In this document: positions 47,330 to 59,112 of the stretch, piece by piece | How positions within the stretch are numbered: position 1 is the first letter of the stretch | Layout of the letters: each line of letters starts with the position of its first letter | DNA from: Buddleja alternifolia | Taxonomy: Eukaryota > Streptophyta > Magnoliopsida > Lamiales > Scrophulariaceae | Direction of reading: 5' to 3' | Assembly (NCBI GenBank): GCA_019426215.1 | Contig: CM033391.1 | Location: 9,412,708 to 9,476,707, forward strand | Length of the DNA: 64,000 bases | Notes under the pieces: generated by a model | The model's input: only the letters and a program-made list of their open reading frames with translations | What the model was told of the DNA's origin: nothing | Databases searched by the model: none | Made by a program: the position numbers and the translations under genes

Positions 47330-49531
47330 CAGTTCTAGTTCTTCTTAGGTACCCATTTTGTTTTGGGTCCTTCTTTGTTAGTAACGTTAGTCTGAATTAG
47401 AATCTTCGGAACCCACATTTGCCTTGTCTTTATTTTGGGAAGATTGGCCTTTTTGGATTTCGGTTTGTGTTGTGTGTGCTCTTTAGGTGTATGGTAATAT
47501 CCTTGATAATAGCAATAATCACAATCATAATCATGGTTATCATAGTGTCGATAATATGATCTAGATCTTTGCGGATATTGACATTAGTATTTCCTTGATA
47601 TTGGCTTAGAATGCACTTTTGGTGCTAGATGCTTAGCGTTTGATTTACTTGTAGAAGGTTTTTCCTTAGCCCTTCGAGCGCTTGGATATACTTTCTTTTG
47701 TAGATCATTTACTTTGGTCTTTCTTTTGACTGAGCCAATGTTAGCTTTTTCATTTGGTCTAATACCAATATTCTGAGTCTCATTCAGCGTTTGTCTGTTT
47801 GAGCTTTCTCCGACGAAGGTTACACCTTTTCCTCTGTTGGTTGATATAACCACAGACGCTTTGGTTTTGTGACCCGATATATCACAACCTAAACCGGTCT
47901 TTTCACCAAATGCTCTGGTTATTTTAGTCACATTATCTAGCGTTCTAGAAGCTTTTGATAATGATGAGATAAGATGCTCTGATTTAGCAAGTTTAGCGAT
48001 CAATTCAGCTTCTCTCTTGACTATTATATCAAGATCACCTTTTAATTGAATAATTTCACTCTCAAGCGCTTGGTTTTTCTCAATGCACTGTTGCTGAATT
48101 TGCAACTCTGTTTTGAGCGTCACTTTGTCGCTTTTGAGTGCTGAGATGATATAAAGGTGATTTTGAAATATTTTTGCGGCTTCTTGACAATCATTATAAT
48201 ATTCTTTCACTTTGTCAAGTAATTCATCATAAGAAAGAGGATGATGCAGATCAGTGGTTACCTCAGATGGTAAGTCGTTAGATGCTTCATTATCTCTTGC
48301 CATGAGACAAATGAATGCTGAATCCTTTAATGGTTCATCATCGCTGCTTTCATCTGATGATTCCAAGTCCTCTTCAGGAGTATAGAGAGGTTCTGATTCT
48401 GCTAGCAAGCCTTGTTGTCTTAGATTGCTCCTGAATTGGTTTCTATCCGTGTGATCTTGCTTTGTAGGGGCAATTAACTTGGAAGTGCCCTGGTCTCCTG
48501 CAGTTGTAACAGAGATTGGTCTTCATTTTTGGTTCGTTTGTTAATCTTGTGGATCGCTGGTTTAACGCTGCAAGCATTGAGAGATCTTGCTGAGAGGGAG
48601 TTTGATATTGAATTGGCACTCGGGAGGGAGACGCAGGATAGTGAGGCGCTTGATGTTGTGGTTGTATTTGGGGAGACGCTTGATATGAATTTTGTCCTGG
48701 GTGCTTAGGACTGTTTCCCTTCTTTTCATATTTCAGGAATTTCCTGAATCTGTTTAGAAGCGCCAGTTCTTCTTCCTCACTTATATCCGAGTTTTTTTCT
48801 TTGATAGATTTTCCTTTGATTGATGCCATTAGCGCTCCAGATTCGATCACTGGATTACTTACTGCATCACTGGCCGAATTCAGCTCAAACTCAAATTCTT
48901 TGAGTTCTGAAAAAGCATCTTCTGGAGTTAGGTTGTCCAGATTGTTTGATTCTTTCATTGCAGTTGTTTTCATCAGGAATCTGCTTGGGAGACTTCTAAA
49001 GATTTTGACCACTGTTTCTTGATTTTGTAGCTCCATACCCAGAGATGTTAGTTCAGTGACAAGAGCTGTAAACCTCATGTCTAATTGCTCTAGCGTCTCA
49101 TTAGGTAGCATCTTGAAGCCGTTGAATTTTTCTTTGGCAATTGATAATTTGTTTTCCTTTATTTGTGCTGAGCTACCACAAATAGTAGCCAACTTATCCC
49201 AAATTTCTTTAGTTGTATTGCATGATTTGACTTTGTTGAATAAGTTGTCATTGTCACCAATGGCTGTGTATAATGCATTCCGACCGACATTGTCTAGATT
49301 GGCTCGTCGACGCTCATCGGTGGACCATTCTTGTTTGGGCTTTTCCACATAACCGTTAGGTGTTTCTTCTGTGGCTTCGGGCGCTCTGGTGATAACTTTG
49401 TATATTTTGATTGGCCCATCTGAAATGATATCACACATTTCATCATCACATGAACACAAATAAGTAAACGCTTTGACCTTCCAAGAATCATAATTTGACT
49501 CGATCAACTTGGGAACTTTAGAGAATGCCAT
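47330..49531 (-). pseudogene. Gag of SIRE unit C
   Basis: MAFSKVPKLIESNYDSWKVK starts at 49529-49531. The N-terminal frame is intact here, unlike unit B, through the zinc knuckle CYNCRRPGHFQVNC to 48443. A four-base deletion near 48468 ends it early. The acidic and coiled-coil part (47584-48408) follows in a different frame and stops at KPISRKY, where unit B has Gln (a C-to-T change). Confidence 0.88.
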
Positions 49532-49634
49532 GAAAAATTTAAAGTAATTTTAAAGCGACTATATATATATTTAAAAAAGAAATGGATCTGAACAAGCAGT
49601 TACGCTTGGAAACGCTTAGGTTTCAACTTCAACC

Positions 49635-49646
49635 GCTCTGATAACA
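49635..49646 (-). other. Primer binding site of SIRE unit C, one mismatch
   Basis: On minus TGTTATCAGAGC, differing by one base from the initiator-Met-tRNA complement at 38296-38307. Priming would be weakened. Confidence 0.85.
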
Positions 49647-49648
49647 CT

Positions 49649-52434
49649 TGTTGGTCCCAAGTGGTATACGAAAGGGTCTAGAAGAGGGGGGGGGGGTTGA
49701 ATAGACCCTGAAATCTTTTTCGACTTCTAAAAATTCGTATCACTTTGAAGTATTTGAACGCTCGGAAAGCTTTGAGCGCTGGGTGCGGCGCTTGAGAGAT
49801 AATGACTTAAGCGCTAGTTTCAGGCGCTGGGGAAAAGCAAACTTAGACTTGGTGATTTCAACGCTTACCAAAGTAGGGCAGAGTTTAGTCACTAAATCAG
49901 GGTTAGCACAGCGGAAGTATTTTATAGCTTAGCGTTCGGTTTGTTAATCAAAAGTAGTCGCTTAGTTGTTTTAAAACTTTATCAGAATGTATGCAATATG
50001 AATAGTAAAGCAGTAAAACAGTAGATGCTTAAAGAGGTAAATGACACAAGATATTTGTAAGATTCACTGGGTGATGTAATCCCAGCTACGTCCTTTTTCT
50101 CCTTTTATCAGGGAGGTTTTCCACTATGATGATTATCGAAGAGTCACACAGAGACTTCTACAAGATAGAGGGAGATTGGATATGATCTCGGAACTCCTTG
50201 GTCACACAGATTTCAGCTCCACTAAAGACCTTCTATCCCCTTGCTTCTTTCACTCAGAAATGGTGCAAGTTACGCTTGATCTCGGAACTCCTTGGTCACA
50301 CAGATTTCAGCTCCAATAGAGATCAACTTCAACAAGCTTCTTTTACACAAAAATATTGCTTGTAAGTCAACAAGCTTTCTCACTCAGATGAAAGGTGTTG
50401 ATGGTTTTGGTCACGGGTTTGTTTGTTTTTGGAAAGTTCAAACAACTTGGAGATATCTCAATGGTAGTGTAGGTTCTTCTTAAAAAGAGGTTTGAGATAT
50501 GGGTGACTGTCTAGGAATGTATTTGAGAAAGCTTAAAGGGTTTCGGCTCTGGAGTGTATAAGCTTTTCTTTTAAAACAATTCAGCAACGTTTTGGACTCT
50601 TCTTCTTATTTTTTTACTTCCAGATGTCTGTCTCTATTGTCCCTTTTGTCCCTTTTGCTAAAAAGCTTATTTATAGATTGTTATGAGATTTTGTCCGTTG
50701 GACACGATTGGAATCTCGTTTCCCTAAAGATTCCATGAGTTCTGACAATCCTAACTTTGGGCATATTTAATTGGTTAGGCATGGTCTTGGTTTCATGAAT
50801 CTGACAGTCTCGGTCAAAGATATGGCTTGGCCATAAGTTGTAGTGCTTATATTTTAATAGCACTTATCCAACTTTTGATGCATCTTGTTTTATTTCCGTT
50901 TGGGAATAATTTCCGTTGATTCATGCATCTTTGATAACTTGGGTTTGAATCTTCAGGTTACGCTTGGAGAACTAGGCGCTTGAGCCTTTGGAGTTTAGGC
51001 TTCTTGAAAGTAGTCTTCTTTGTTAATCAGACGCTTGAGAGAGGTCACAATCTTTGCCCGATTTTTTAGACGCTTGTCCTTTCACTTTATCTTTGATAGA
51101 CTCACTCAGATTTCTACAAGATAGAGGGAGATTGGATATGATCTCGGAACTCCTTGGTCACACAGATTTCAGCTCCACTAAAGACCTTCTATCCCCTTGC
51201 TTCTTTCACTCAGAAATGGTGCAAGTTACGCTTGATCTCGGAACTCCTTGGTCACATAGATTTCAGCTCCAATAGAGATCAACTTCAACAAGCTTCTTTT
51301 ACACAAAAATATTGCTTGTAAGTCAACAAGCTTTCTCACTCAGATGAAAGGTGTTGATGGTTTTGGTCACGGGTTTGTTTGTTTTTGGAAAGTTCAAACA
51401 ACTTGGAGATATCTCAATGGTAGTGTAGGTTCTTCTTAAAAAGAGGTTTGGGATATGGGTGACTGTCTAGGAATGTATTTGAGAAAGCTTAAAGGGTTTC
51501 GGCTCTGGAGTGTATAAGCTTTTCTTTTAAAACAATTCAGCAACGTTTTGGACTCTTCTTCTTATTTTTTTACGTCCAGATGTTTTTCTATATCTGTCTC
51601 TATTGTCCCTTTTGCTAAAAAGGTTATTTATAGATTGTTATGAGATTTTGTCCGTTGGACACGGTTGGAATCTCGTTTCCCTAAACATTCCATGAGTTCT
51701 GACAATCCTAACTTTGGGTATATTTAATTGGTTAGGCATGGTCTTGGTTTCATGAATCTGACAGTGTCGGTCAAAGATATGGCTTGGCCATAAGTTGTAG
51801 TGCTTATATTTTAATAGCACTTATCCGACTTTTGATGCATCTTGTTTTATTTCCGTTTGGGAATAATTTCCGTTGATTCATGCATCTTTGATAACTTGGG
51901 TTTGAATCTTCAGGTTACGCTTGGAGAACTAGGCGCTTGAGCCTTTGGAGTTTAGGCTTCTTGAAAGTAGTCTTCTTTGTTAATCAGACGCTTGAGAGAG
52001 GTCACAATCTTTGCCCGATTCTTTAGACGCTTGTCCTTTCACTTTATCTTTGATAGACTCACTCAGAATTCTATCATTGACTTAGTGTTAAGTACTTGGT
52101 CTAAGGTCCATAACAAATCTTGAGCGCTGAGTTCGTAACCCGGGATAGTCTTTTAGCGTTTGACGGACGCTTGAGACTAATCTTTATCTTTACTGTTTCT
52201 TCAGACGCTTGATCTTCAACTTCATCACTTGGTAGACTCACGCAGAATTCTTCTAGTGATTTAGTATCACATTCTTAGTCTAAACTCTATAAAAATACAA
52301 GTCTAGTGTGAAGACACGAGCTTTCAGGCGCTTACACATTTGTTCTACGAAAGATTTTATACTTTACATTTCTTGGGGTCTAACATGAAGTCCTATTTGT
52401 CATCATCAAAACATCTAACATGAAATTCCTAACA
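49649..52434 (-). repeat. LTR3 of the SIRE dimer with internal duplication
   Basis: Positions 49649-51110 match LTR1 from its left edge to about 27268. Then 51111-52434 restarts at the equivalent of about 26313 and runs to the normal end CTAACA. About 957 bp are thus present twice. Both parents carry TTCTA at the joint, suggesting a microhomology-guided event. The outer flank is GACAA. Confidence 0.88.
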
Positions 52435-52439
52435 GACAA

Positions 52440-52870
52440 GGTCCCTTGGATTTTTTATTTTGATGGGTCGAGTACTCGAGACAGTGCTGGAATAGGGATA
52501 TATATCATATCCCCATTAAAGTTGATCACCAAAATATGTGCAAAAATCGAGAGGGATTACACAAATAACAGAGCAGAATATGAAGCTCTCATTTTGGGTT
52601 TAAAAATTTTATTCGATATAGGTGCAGGAAATATCGAGATAAAGGGAGATTCCCAATTGATCATAAATCAAGTAAAGAGAATATTCAAATGTATCAGCCC
52701 AGTATTAATAGCCTCGTATGCTCGGATGCATCAACTGTTAAGTTATTTCGAGTAAGTAGAGATTACGTATGTGCCAAGGGAAAAGAATCAAATTTCAAAT
52801 GATTTGGCCCAAATGGCGTGGGTTACAGGATCGATCCTGACTTACTCGAGTCAACAATTCAACTCGAGAT
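52440..52870 (+). pseudogene. Second (archaeal-type) RNase H of E2
   Basis: WIFYFDGSSTRDSAGIGIYI (first Asp), NNRAEYEALILGLKI (Glu), IKGDSQLIINQV (Asp) and TYVPREKNQISNDLAQMA. This set is the extra RNase H typical of the Tat branch, located between the first RNase H and integrase. A stop at about 52753 interrupts it. It begins directly at the right duplication of the SIRE dimer. Confidence 0.9.
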
Positions 52871-53059
52871 AAGAATTCTGCTATCCTTCGAACAAAGGGC
52901 GTTGCAGATTAACAAAATTGATATCTTCAAAGGAAAAGAAGATTGGCGTCTCGAGATTATAGAATACTTAGAGAATCCAGCCAAAGAAGGATTCCCGAAT
53001 AGGTTAAAACTAATGGCCCACCATTATTTTTATGATGGGCAAGAATTGTATTGAAAAGA

Positions 53060-54259
53060 TTCTGAATGGGTTTTATTAAAGTGCCTCGATTTAGAGGACA
53101 CTTTGGTTATCATGGCAGAAACCTACGAGAGGATTTGTGGTGCTCATCAAGTTGGCCAAAAGATGAGATGGTTGATACATCAATATGGTTTTCACTGGCC
53201 CACTGTCCTTCGAGATTGCATAAATTATGCAAAAGGTTGCAAACAGTGTCAAAAGTATGGCAAAGTGTTAAGGTAGCCTACAGTTGAACTTAACTCGATT
53301 ATAAAGTCGTGGCCATTTCGAGGATGGGCTATGGATATCATAGGTGAGATAAAGCCAGCTTCTTCAAAGAGGCACAGTTATATTTTAGTAGCCACAGACT
53401 ACTTTACCAACTGGGTTGAGGCTAAGGCTTTCGAAAATATCAATTCGAAGCAAGTGGCTGACTTTATTAAGGAATATATCATAATTCGGTTTGGCATACC
53501 TGAGTCTATATCTTTTGACCAGGCTAGGGTTTTCAACAGTACGAAAATGCTCGAATTTATGAATCAGTTTAAGATAAAGTTGTTGAATTCAACTCCTTAT
53601 TATGCTCAAGCAAATGGATAGGCTGAATCTTCGAATAAATTGATTAAACGATGTATCTCGAAAATGATACAAAACAATCCTAAAATTTGGCAAGAAAATA
53701 AATTGATACTTTATGGGCATTTAGAACTATTAAAAAGGATAGCCTGGGGGTTATACCTTTTCGATTGGTATACGGTCATGAAGCTGTTATCCCGATGGAA
53801 ATAAATATTAAGTCAAAGAGGATTTTAGAGCAATCAAAACTCACACGAAAGGAGTATGTCGAGAATATGACCATTGAAAAACTAGATCATGAAATGATTC
53901 AAGTAATGGCGTTACATCAAATAGAACTCCAGAAGAAAAAAGTAGAGCAAAACTATAATAAAAAAGTAAAGACAAGATCCTTCGAAGTGGGGGACTTAGT
54001 CTGGAAAATGATATTACCAGAAGGCTCAAAAGATCATTTTTATGGAAAATGGTCCCCTAAGTGGGAAGGGCCATTTTCGATCTCGAGCAAATTATCAGGT
54101 AACTCATTCAGACTCCAGCATTTAAATGGAAAAGAATATGAAAGGGGTTTAAATGCAAAATACTTGAAGAAATATACACCAAGTATATGAGAAGAAAATG
54201 AAAATATTATATTAGAAAGACTGCCAGAAACTGGCAATTTATTCATAAACAATAATTAG
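53060..54259 (+). pseudogene. Integrase of E2
   Basis: The zinc region has AHQVGQKMRWLIHQYGFHW and CKQCQKYGKV (about 53130-53270). The core has WAMDIIGEI (first Asp), GIPESISFDQARVF (second Asp) and YYAQANG followed by AES with the Glu. The Gln codon after ANG has become TAG (about 53620). The C-terminal part (53765-54190) has GDLVWKMILPEGS and KWSPKWEGPF. TGA after KKYTPSI replaces Trp, and the original end was probably 54257-54259. The frame converges on the antisense gene with 40 bp between stop codons. Confidence 0.9.
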
Positions 54260-54298
54260 AGTACAAAATATTATTCGAAGGTATACTACTCTACAGAA

Positions 54299-57200
54299 CT
54301 ACTCTAGAAAACGTAAAAAATCTATCAATACATTTATAGCCAAAATAAAAGCATCCTTCTCGAGCAACGGCTTCACCATTGTCTCGAACTCATGTGTGAG
54401 GAAAGCAATTTGATTGTTAACCACAGCCAAGTTGGCTAAATCTAGAAGGTGGTCCCTCTCGGCTTGGAGACCGACAATTCTGGCATCTAGATCTGCGACT
54501 TGGGCCAGGTAACCTTCTCGAGTGCTTTCCAGAGTCGGGACTCGAACTTGGAGTTGGCCCAATTGTTGTGACCCCACATGATATATCTCTGCCTTGAAAG
54601 GGGTAAAGCCTTAATCGATTAAATCCTGGATAGCAGTAAGGCGACTTTCGAACATCTGCCTCGCCGCAACAAACATAGGGTGACACTGGAAAGAAATCCT
54701 CGGCGTTGCACTATCCAGGAGCGATCAAAGCCTCCCAAGCATCTCTTGGTTAGTCGGATCAAGTTTGATCACATTAAAGGCTTCGCTTAAATCATTCCTT
54801 GAGAAGGGCAGAAGCTCAACATTCCCTGAGAATTATAAACGAAATAACTTAAGGAAATTGGAGAATCATGCAAAAGGGGTATGGTAACATGGCAAATACA
54901 CTTACCTTTGGCTGAGACAATATTTGTGAGCACTGCTGTATTCAAAGTGGAAGGGGCATCCCGGATCTCAAGAGATTGAGTCACAATTTGATCTTCTAGA
55001 ATCTCCTCGGGGATAATTTCAACACCTAAGGAAATAAAAGGTTAATCTAATCATAAGAGACGTCTCGAGAAAATGTTAAAATAGTTATAGCTTACCTTCG
55101 AATGGTGGGACTTCAGCAGTTTGTTCAACAGGCTTTGAGGAACTCAGCTCAAGAGCTTCCTTAGCAGTGACTTCTTTTTCTGCCAGAAGGGCAGGTTTCT
55201 CGACTGAGGTCTCTTCACTCAAAGAACCTACAAAACGAAGGATTTGTAATAATCTGGGTTAAGAAAATGTTGTCAAAACAAAAATAATAAAATCTTAGTA
55301 AAACTATTACTAAAATAAATACCTGAGGAAAGGTCCTCGAGAACTTGAGTACATTCTTCAGACTGGGATTGGGTATCATGTAAAGGCACTTGGAACGGAG
55401 CCCTTCCAGTAAAGGGATATCCCATTCAGCCTCATCCTTTATCTCGATTATAGGAGTTTCAGCGTGTGTAGTTTCTTTCAAGGGACTCACTCCAGAAGGA
55501 GCCTCACTCGAAGGGCCTGCATGCAAACGCCTTTTAGTGTATACAAAGAAAGATATTTCTCAAGCAGAAGACTCATGAATTGGTAAAATAATAATGCTTA
55601 CCGGTCTCGAAAGACCTACGTAATCTGCGCCTTTGGAATACGATGGGCGCATCCTCATTTTCATCCTCGGCAACAGTTTGGAGGGTGGGGGAAGAAGGCT
55701 CTTGAATGGTAATGCCCCTAGTTCTGCATTTTCGAGTGGCAGGTAGAGACATAACAGTAACTGGGGCCTTCGATTTGGCTGCCTCTGAAGAACGGGCAAG
55801 TGGAATAACCCTGAGAGGAGGCATCGCCAAAGCTTCAGACTCTCGAAAAGCTTGGAAAAGCCCCTCATGTGCTTGGACCAAGGGGTTATCTCTCTCGAAT
55901 CTCGACCCAGAGGTGAGTGAATAAGGGATCACGTATGCATCATCCTGTTTACACAAATCAAAATCAAAAAACCAAGATATTTAAAGTGCACAAAGAAAGA
56001 AAAAAGAAAAAGATCCTTAAGTACCAGGGAACAGCAGTGTTGATAAGGCAGTCATTTGTACAGACCCCGAACAAAGTCTGGTAGCATCTATGGCCAACCT
56101 TCGAATGATTTGTCTCGTGAAGTTGCGCTGCAAAACTCGGTTCCAGAACTTGGCAAAGTGTGGATCCACCCGAAGGATCCTACAGAAGACCGAGATGGGA
56201 GAAATGGAAACTTGGCTAGAGGGCTTCCCTAGAATGGATGCCTCTACCAATTCCCTCTTTGTCTTGGGGATAGTGTATGATCTGCCTGACCATGGACGAT
56301 TTAAAGTGCCTAGAAAAGGCAGGGTGAAGTTTTGGCTAATACCAAATTGCCTCAAGCATAACTGCAAAAAACACATAAGCAACATGTAAGTAAACAAAAC
56401 TATTCACACGAAGGTTAATACATGAAAAATTTTATAAGAAATACTTGAGGGTTGTAAACCTCAACTCCGGGGTTGTTGTCTGCATATAGAAGGTCTCGAG
56501 AGGATAGGAAAGACCTCCAGTAAGGACGATCTTCATCAGTATGCCTCAAGGAGTCTAGTTCTCGCAGCTAAAATGGTAGGGCTGCATGAGACCAGTGATT
56601 AGGGGCCTGATCATGTCTTATCTCGAAAAGGGGCACCAGGTGGAAATGTACAGTGGGTTGTATACTATACTTAGCACCAACAAGTAGGATGCCTTCTCAG
56701 GGGGTATCAAAAGGTTTACGGCTACCTCCCCATAGCACGCCCAATTTGAGATGGGCTGGACAAGCTTCGAGGACTGAGATTCCTCTTGGAGTGAAGGAGT
56801 CCTGATATTTAGTAACTCAGGATAATACAAAAATGCTTAGCAGGTTAACAACCACAGCGGGCCTGCAACCCTCCTGACCTTCGAAGGCTCTTCATAAATG
56901 TGAAACATCATCCTATAGAAGTGGGCCAGGATAAAAAGACCCAACTCGATGGGATCTAAAGTTGTGGCAATATTGGCAGCAAAAGGCAAGAATGTCTTAT
57001 TGATTGCAAAACCTGCATTCATGAATAGGTGGCAGGAGACATAATTCAAAAATAATACCTTTTCGAAATTGGTGACCTTATCATCTGTATCGGCGAAGTG
57101 TTTAACAAAGCCTGAATAGGAAATGTTAGCGCCCCCACTTTTGCCGTGGTGTTTAAACCAGATATTGGTGGGCTTTAGGAGTGCTCAAGCGTCCCCCTCC

Positions 57201-57830
57201 ACTTCACCAGTAAGTAATACAACCCCGTGGGGGGATGTTCCAGTGATAAGGGCCACATCTTCGAGAGTGACCATCTGAAATCCCCGAGGCAAGATAAAAC
57301 AGTTATATGAAAGGTGCCATGAGAGAGAAAGGGCATTCATCATCACCTGTTCGAAGGGTAGGTTTTAGTAGCAAACTATTCGAATTAGCCCTATTATTCG
57401 GTTGGCCTCCCATTTAGCATGAAATTGACTGAAGCGGTTAAACCATGAAAAGGCATCAATATTGCCAATCCAACCAATGGTTAGTTTCGTCGAATTGATC
57501 CAAGCATATTTGCGAGACCCTTTAAGACAAATTGGGGCATTTTCAGTCTCGAGAGCAAGCCAGGTCCCGAGCAGATTAGGGACGTTCGGAGCATCGGCTT
57601 CGAAAGCAGACGACTCGAAACGAGGACCCAAAGCCAAATGGCTATGAGTTTGACCGTGACGGTCAGAGGCCCATCGAGGAACGATATACGTTGTGCTGAA
57701 AAAAGAGACCTTGGCATCAGAGTAATGGGCTTCGAATGCCCTAATTTCATCATATAGTTCTGATGCCTCCTCACAATCCAAAGTGGACGCTCGAGGAACT
57801 AGGGAAGTCAGGCTATATACTGAGTTATGT
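54299..57830 (-). pseudogene. Antisense plant-mobile-domain (PMD) gene with introns, in E2
   Basis: Homologue of the plus-strand gene in E1. Exon 1 (about 57830-56445) includes LVPRASTLDCEEASELYDEI, LEDVALITGTSPHG, LFMNAGFAINKTFLPFAANI and AFLYYPELLNIRT. Introns by GT-AG signals are 56362-56444, 55945-56024, 55517-55601, 55228-55322, 55026-55095 and 54826-54905. Exons 2-7 encode the end of the PMD region, an acidic middle and a predicted coiled coil with LDARIVGLQAERDHL, ending at 54299. The start codon appears lost and several stops occur. Intron sites match those of E1, although the exons have diverged. Confidence 0.75.
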
Positions 57831-57980
57831 TAGGGGAAAGCCACTTCTACGAAAAATGGTAAAGAACACACGAACGAGAACTGGAGTAGAAATGGCGATT
57901 TGTTCTGCTTGAGTTTGCTCAAGAAGGAAGAGAAGAGAAAATTTTGAATTCTGGTGTATTCCAAGAATGAAATACAGGAA

Positions 57981-57986
57981 TTTATA
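57981..57986 (-). promoter_or_regulatory. TATA box of the antisense PMD gene in E2
   Basis: TATAAA on minus, in the sequence ACCTATAAATTCC, about 150 bp upstream of the first coding similarity. The equivalent in E1 is CCCTATAAATATC. The promoter role is inferred from the matching position. Confidence 0.5.
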
Positions 57987-58210
57987 GGTTTTCTTGTCAC
58001 TATTCAGTGAAATGACACACTCAATTAAATGAAAGGTTGTGGGGTGAAGATGAACGCAAAAGGGCGCATCTTTCCATAGCCGCCAAATTTATTAAAAGTC
58101 CATTACAAAAAGGCATGATTGTTGATGACCTGGAATCCGAATGGTCATTTGTTACTAAAAAGAGCGAACGTGTCTTTTAATACACATGAATCCGAATTAT
58201 TCACGTGTAT

Positions 58211-58222
58211 TAGGGAGGCATT
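58211..58222 (+). other. Polypurine tract of E2
   Basis: TAGGGAGGCATT directly precedes the LTR start TG at 58223 and corresponds to the tract in E1. Confidence 0.75.
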
Positions 58223-59112
58223 TGTTTACACCTAAAATAAAATGAGCTTCTCAAGTTAGAAAGCCCAAACGGTCCATATATTAATTCGAAATTGGGCTTA
58301 AGATAAAAGAGCCCAAGCAACCTATATTAATAGACTAATTCAAAATTGGGCTCAAGTTGAAGAGCCCAATCAGCCTCGTTAATTAACTAAATACGAAAGA
58401 AGGCTTAAGTTGAGAAAGCCTAAATAGCCCATATGTTGATTAGTTAATTCGAAAATGGGCCTAAGTGGTTTAGATTTGTTTTACAAGGAACGGGTCCAAG
58501 CCCAATGTTCCACAAAGTTAAAAGTCCGAGAAGGAAGGCCCAAAAGAGTAGGAGGTCATCCAGTCCAGGGACGCACCAACAAAATAAATTTGAAAATACG
58601 GTTGAAGGCAGTTCCCAACCGCAAAGGACATGGATATGTGATAAAGGGCAAGGCGAAGAAGGGAGAGAAAAAACAACAGAACAACTCTGCATCTCTTTTA
58701 TCTTTTTCTCTAGGAGTAGGCGTAATCTTAGAAGTAGCGTAGTTTAGTCTATTTTGTAGATTAGTTCTTAGTGATCAAGAGTGAATATCAGTCATATCTG
58801 CTGCTCGAACAGCTCTGTAGTACGCAATTGGGGATCAATATGGAGGTATAGTATTTATTGTTTTATCAGATTTAAGTATTTAGTAGATAAATTTATATAT
58901 GGACTTGTATCTTCCTTTCTTATCTATTTTCGTTAATTGCGGTTCGAATAACAATTTTAAACAACACATCAAAGTGTTAAAGTCTGAACCACCGTCTAGT
59001 GTATCGAGTTCGAACACGGGGGTTGTTAGATAATTCTAAGTGGATAATTATCACGGGGCTTGAGTTAACCGAATTAGCTCTTCCTTTTTCAATTTATTTT
59101 TATCCAAAAACA
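58223..59112 (+). repeat. 3' LTR of E2
   Basis: 890 bp, ending CAAAAACA, followed by AACAT, the same 5 bp that precede the 5' LTR. It has one more U3 hairpin unit (about 58310-58366) than the 5' LTR. Other differences are scattered substitutions. Confidence 0.93.

Larger units (their letters stand above)
25811..52434 (-). mobile_element. Tandem SIRE-like Ty1/copia dimer nested in E2
   Basis: The order on plus is LTR1 (25811-27636), internal unit B, LTR2 (from 38310 into a gap), internal unit C and LTR3 (49649-52434). Flanks GACAA at 25806-25810 and 52435-52439 are identical and occur only at the outer ends, so one insertion was later extended by LTR-LTR recombination, or misassembled. Primer sites complementary to initiator Met tRNA and a 1.8-kb LTR fit SIRE/Maximus. 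B and C are nearly identical, so the event is recent. Confidence 0.92.
17677..59112 (+). mobile_element. Element E2: Ty3/gypsy retrotransposon, Tat branch, split by nested insertions
   Basis: LTRs at 17677-18510 and 58223-59112 share TGTTTACACCTAAAATAAAA starts. The 5-bp flanks AACAT at 17672-17676 and 59113-59117 are identical. Inside lie gag, protease, RT, RNase H, a second (archaeal-type) RNase H and integrase on plus, then the antisense PMD gene on minus. Two RNase H domains and the antisense cargo place it in the Tat branch. A solo SIRE-type LTR (22306-23864) and a 26.6-kb SIRE dimer (25811-52434) interrupt it. All ORFs contain stops or frameshifts. Confidence 0.92.

Noticed and set aside
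51054..51275. 73-codon ORF across the duplication joint in LTR3
   Set aside because: Created by the joint of two LTR segments; no coding signal.
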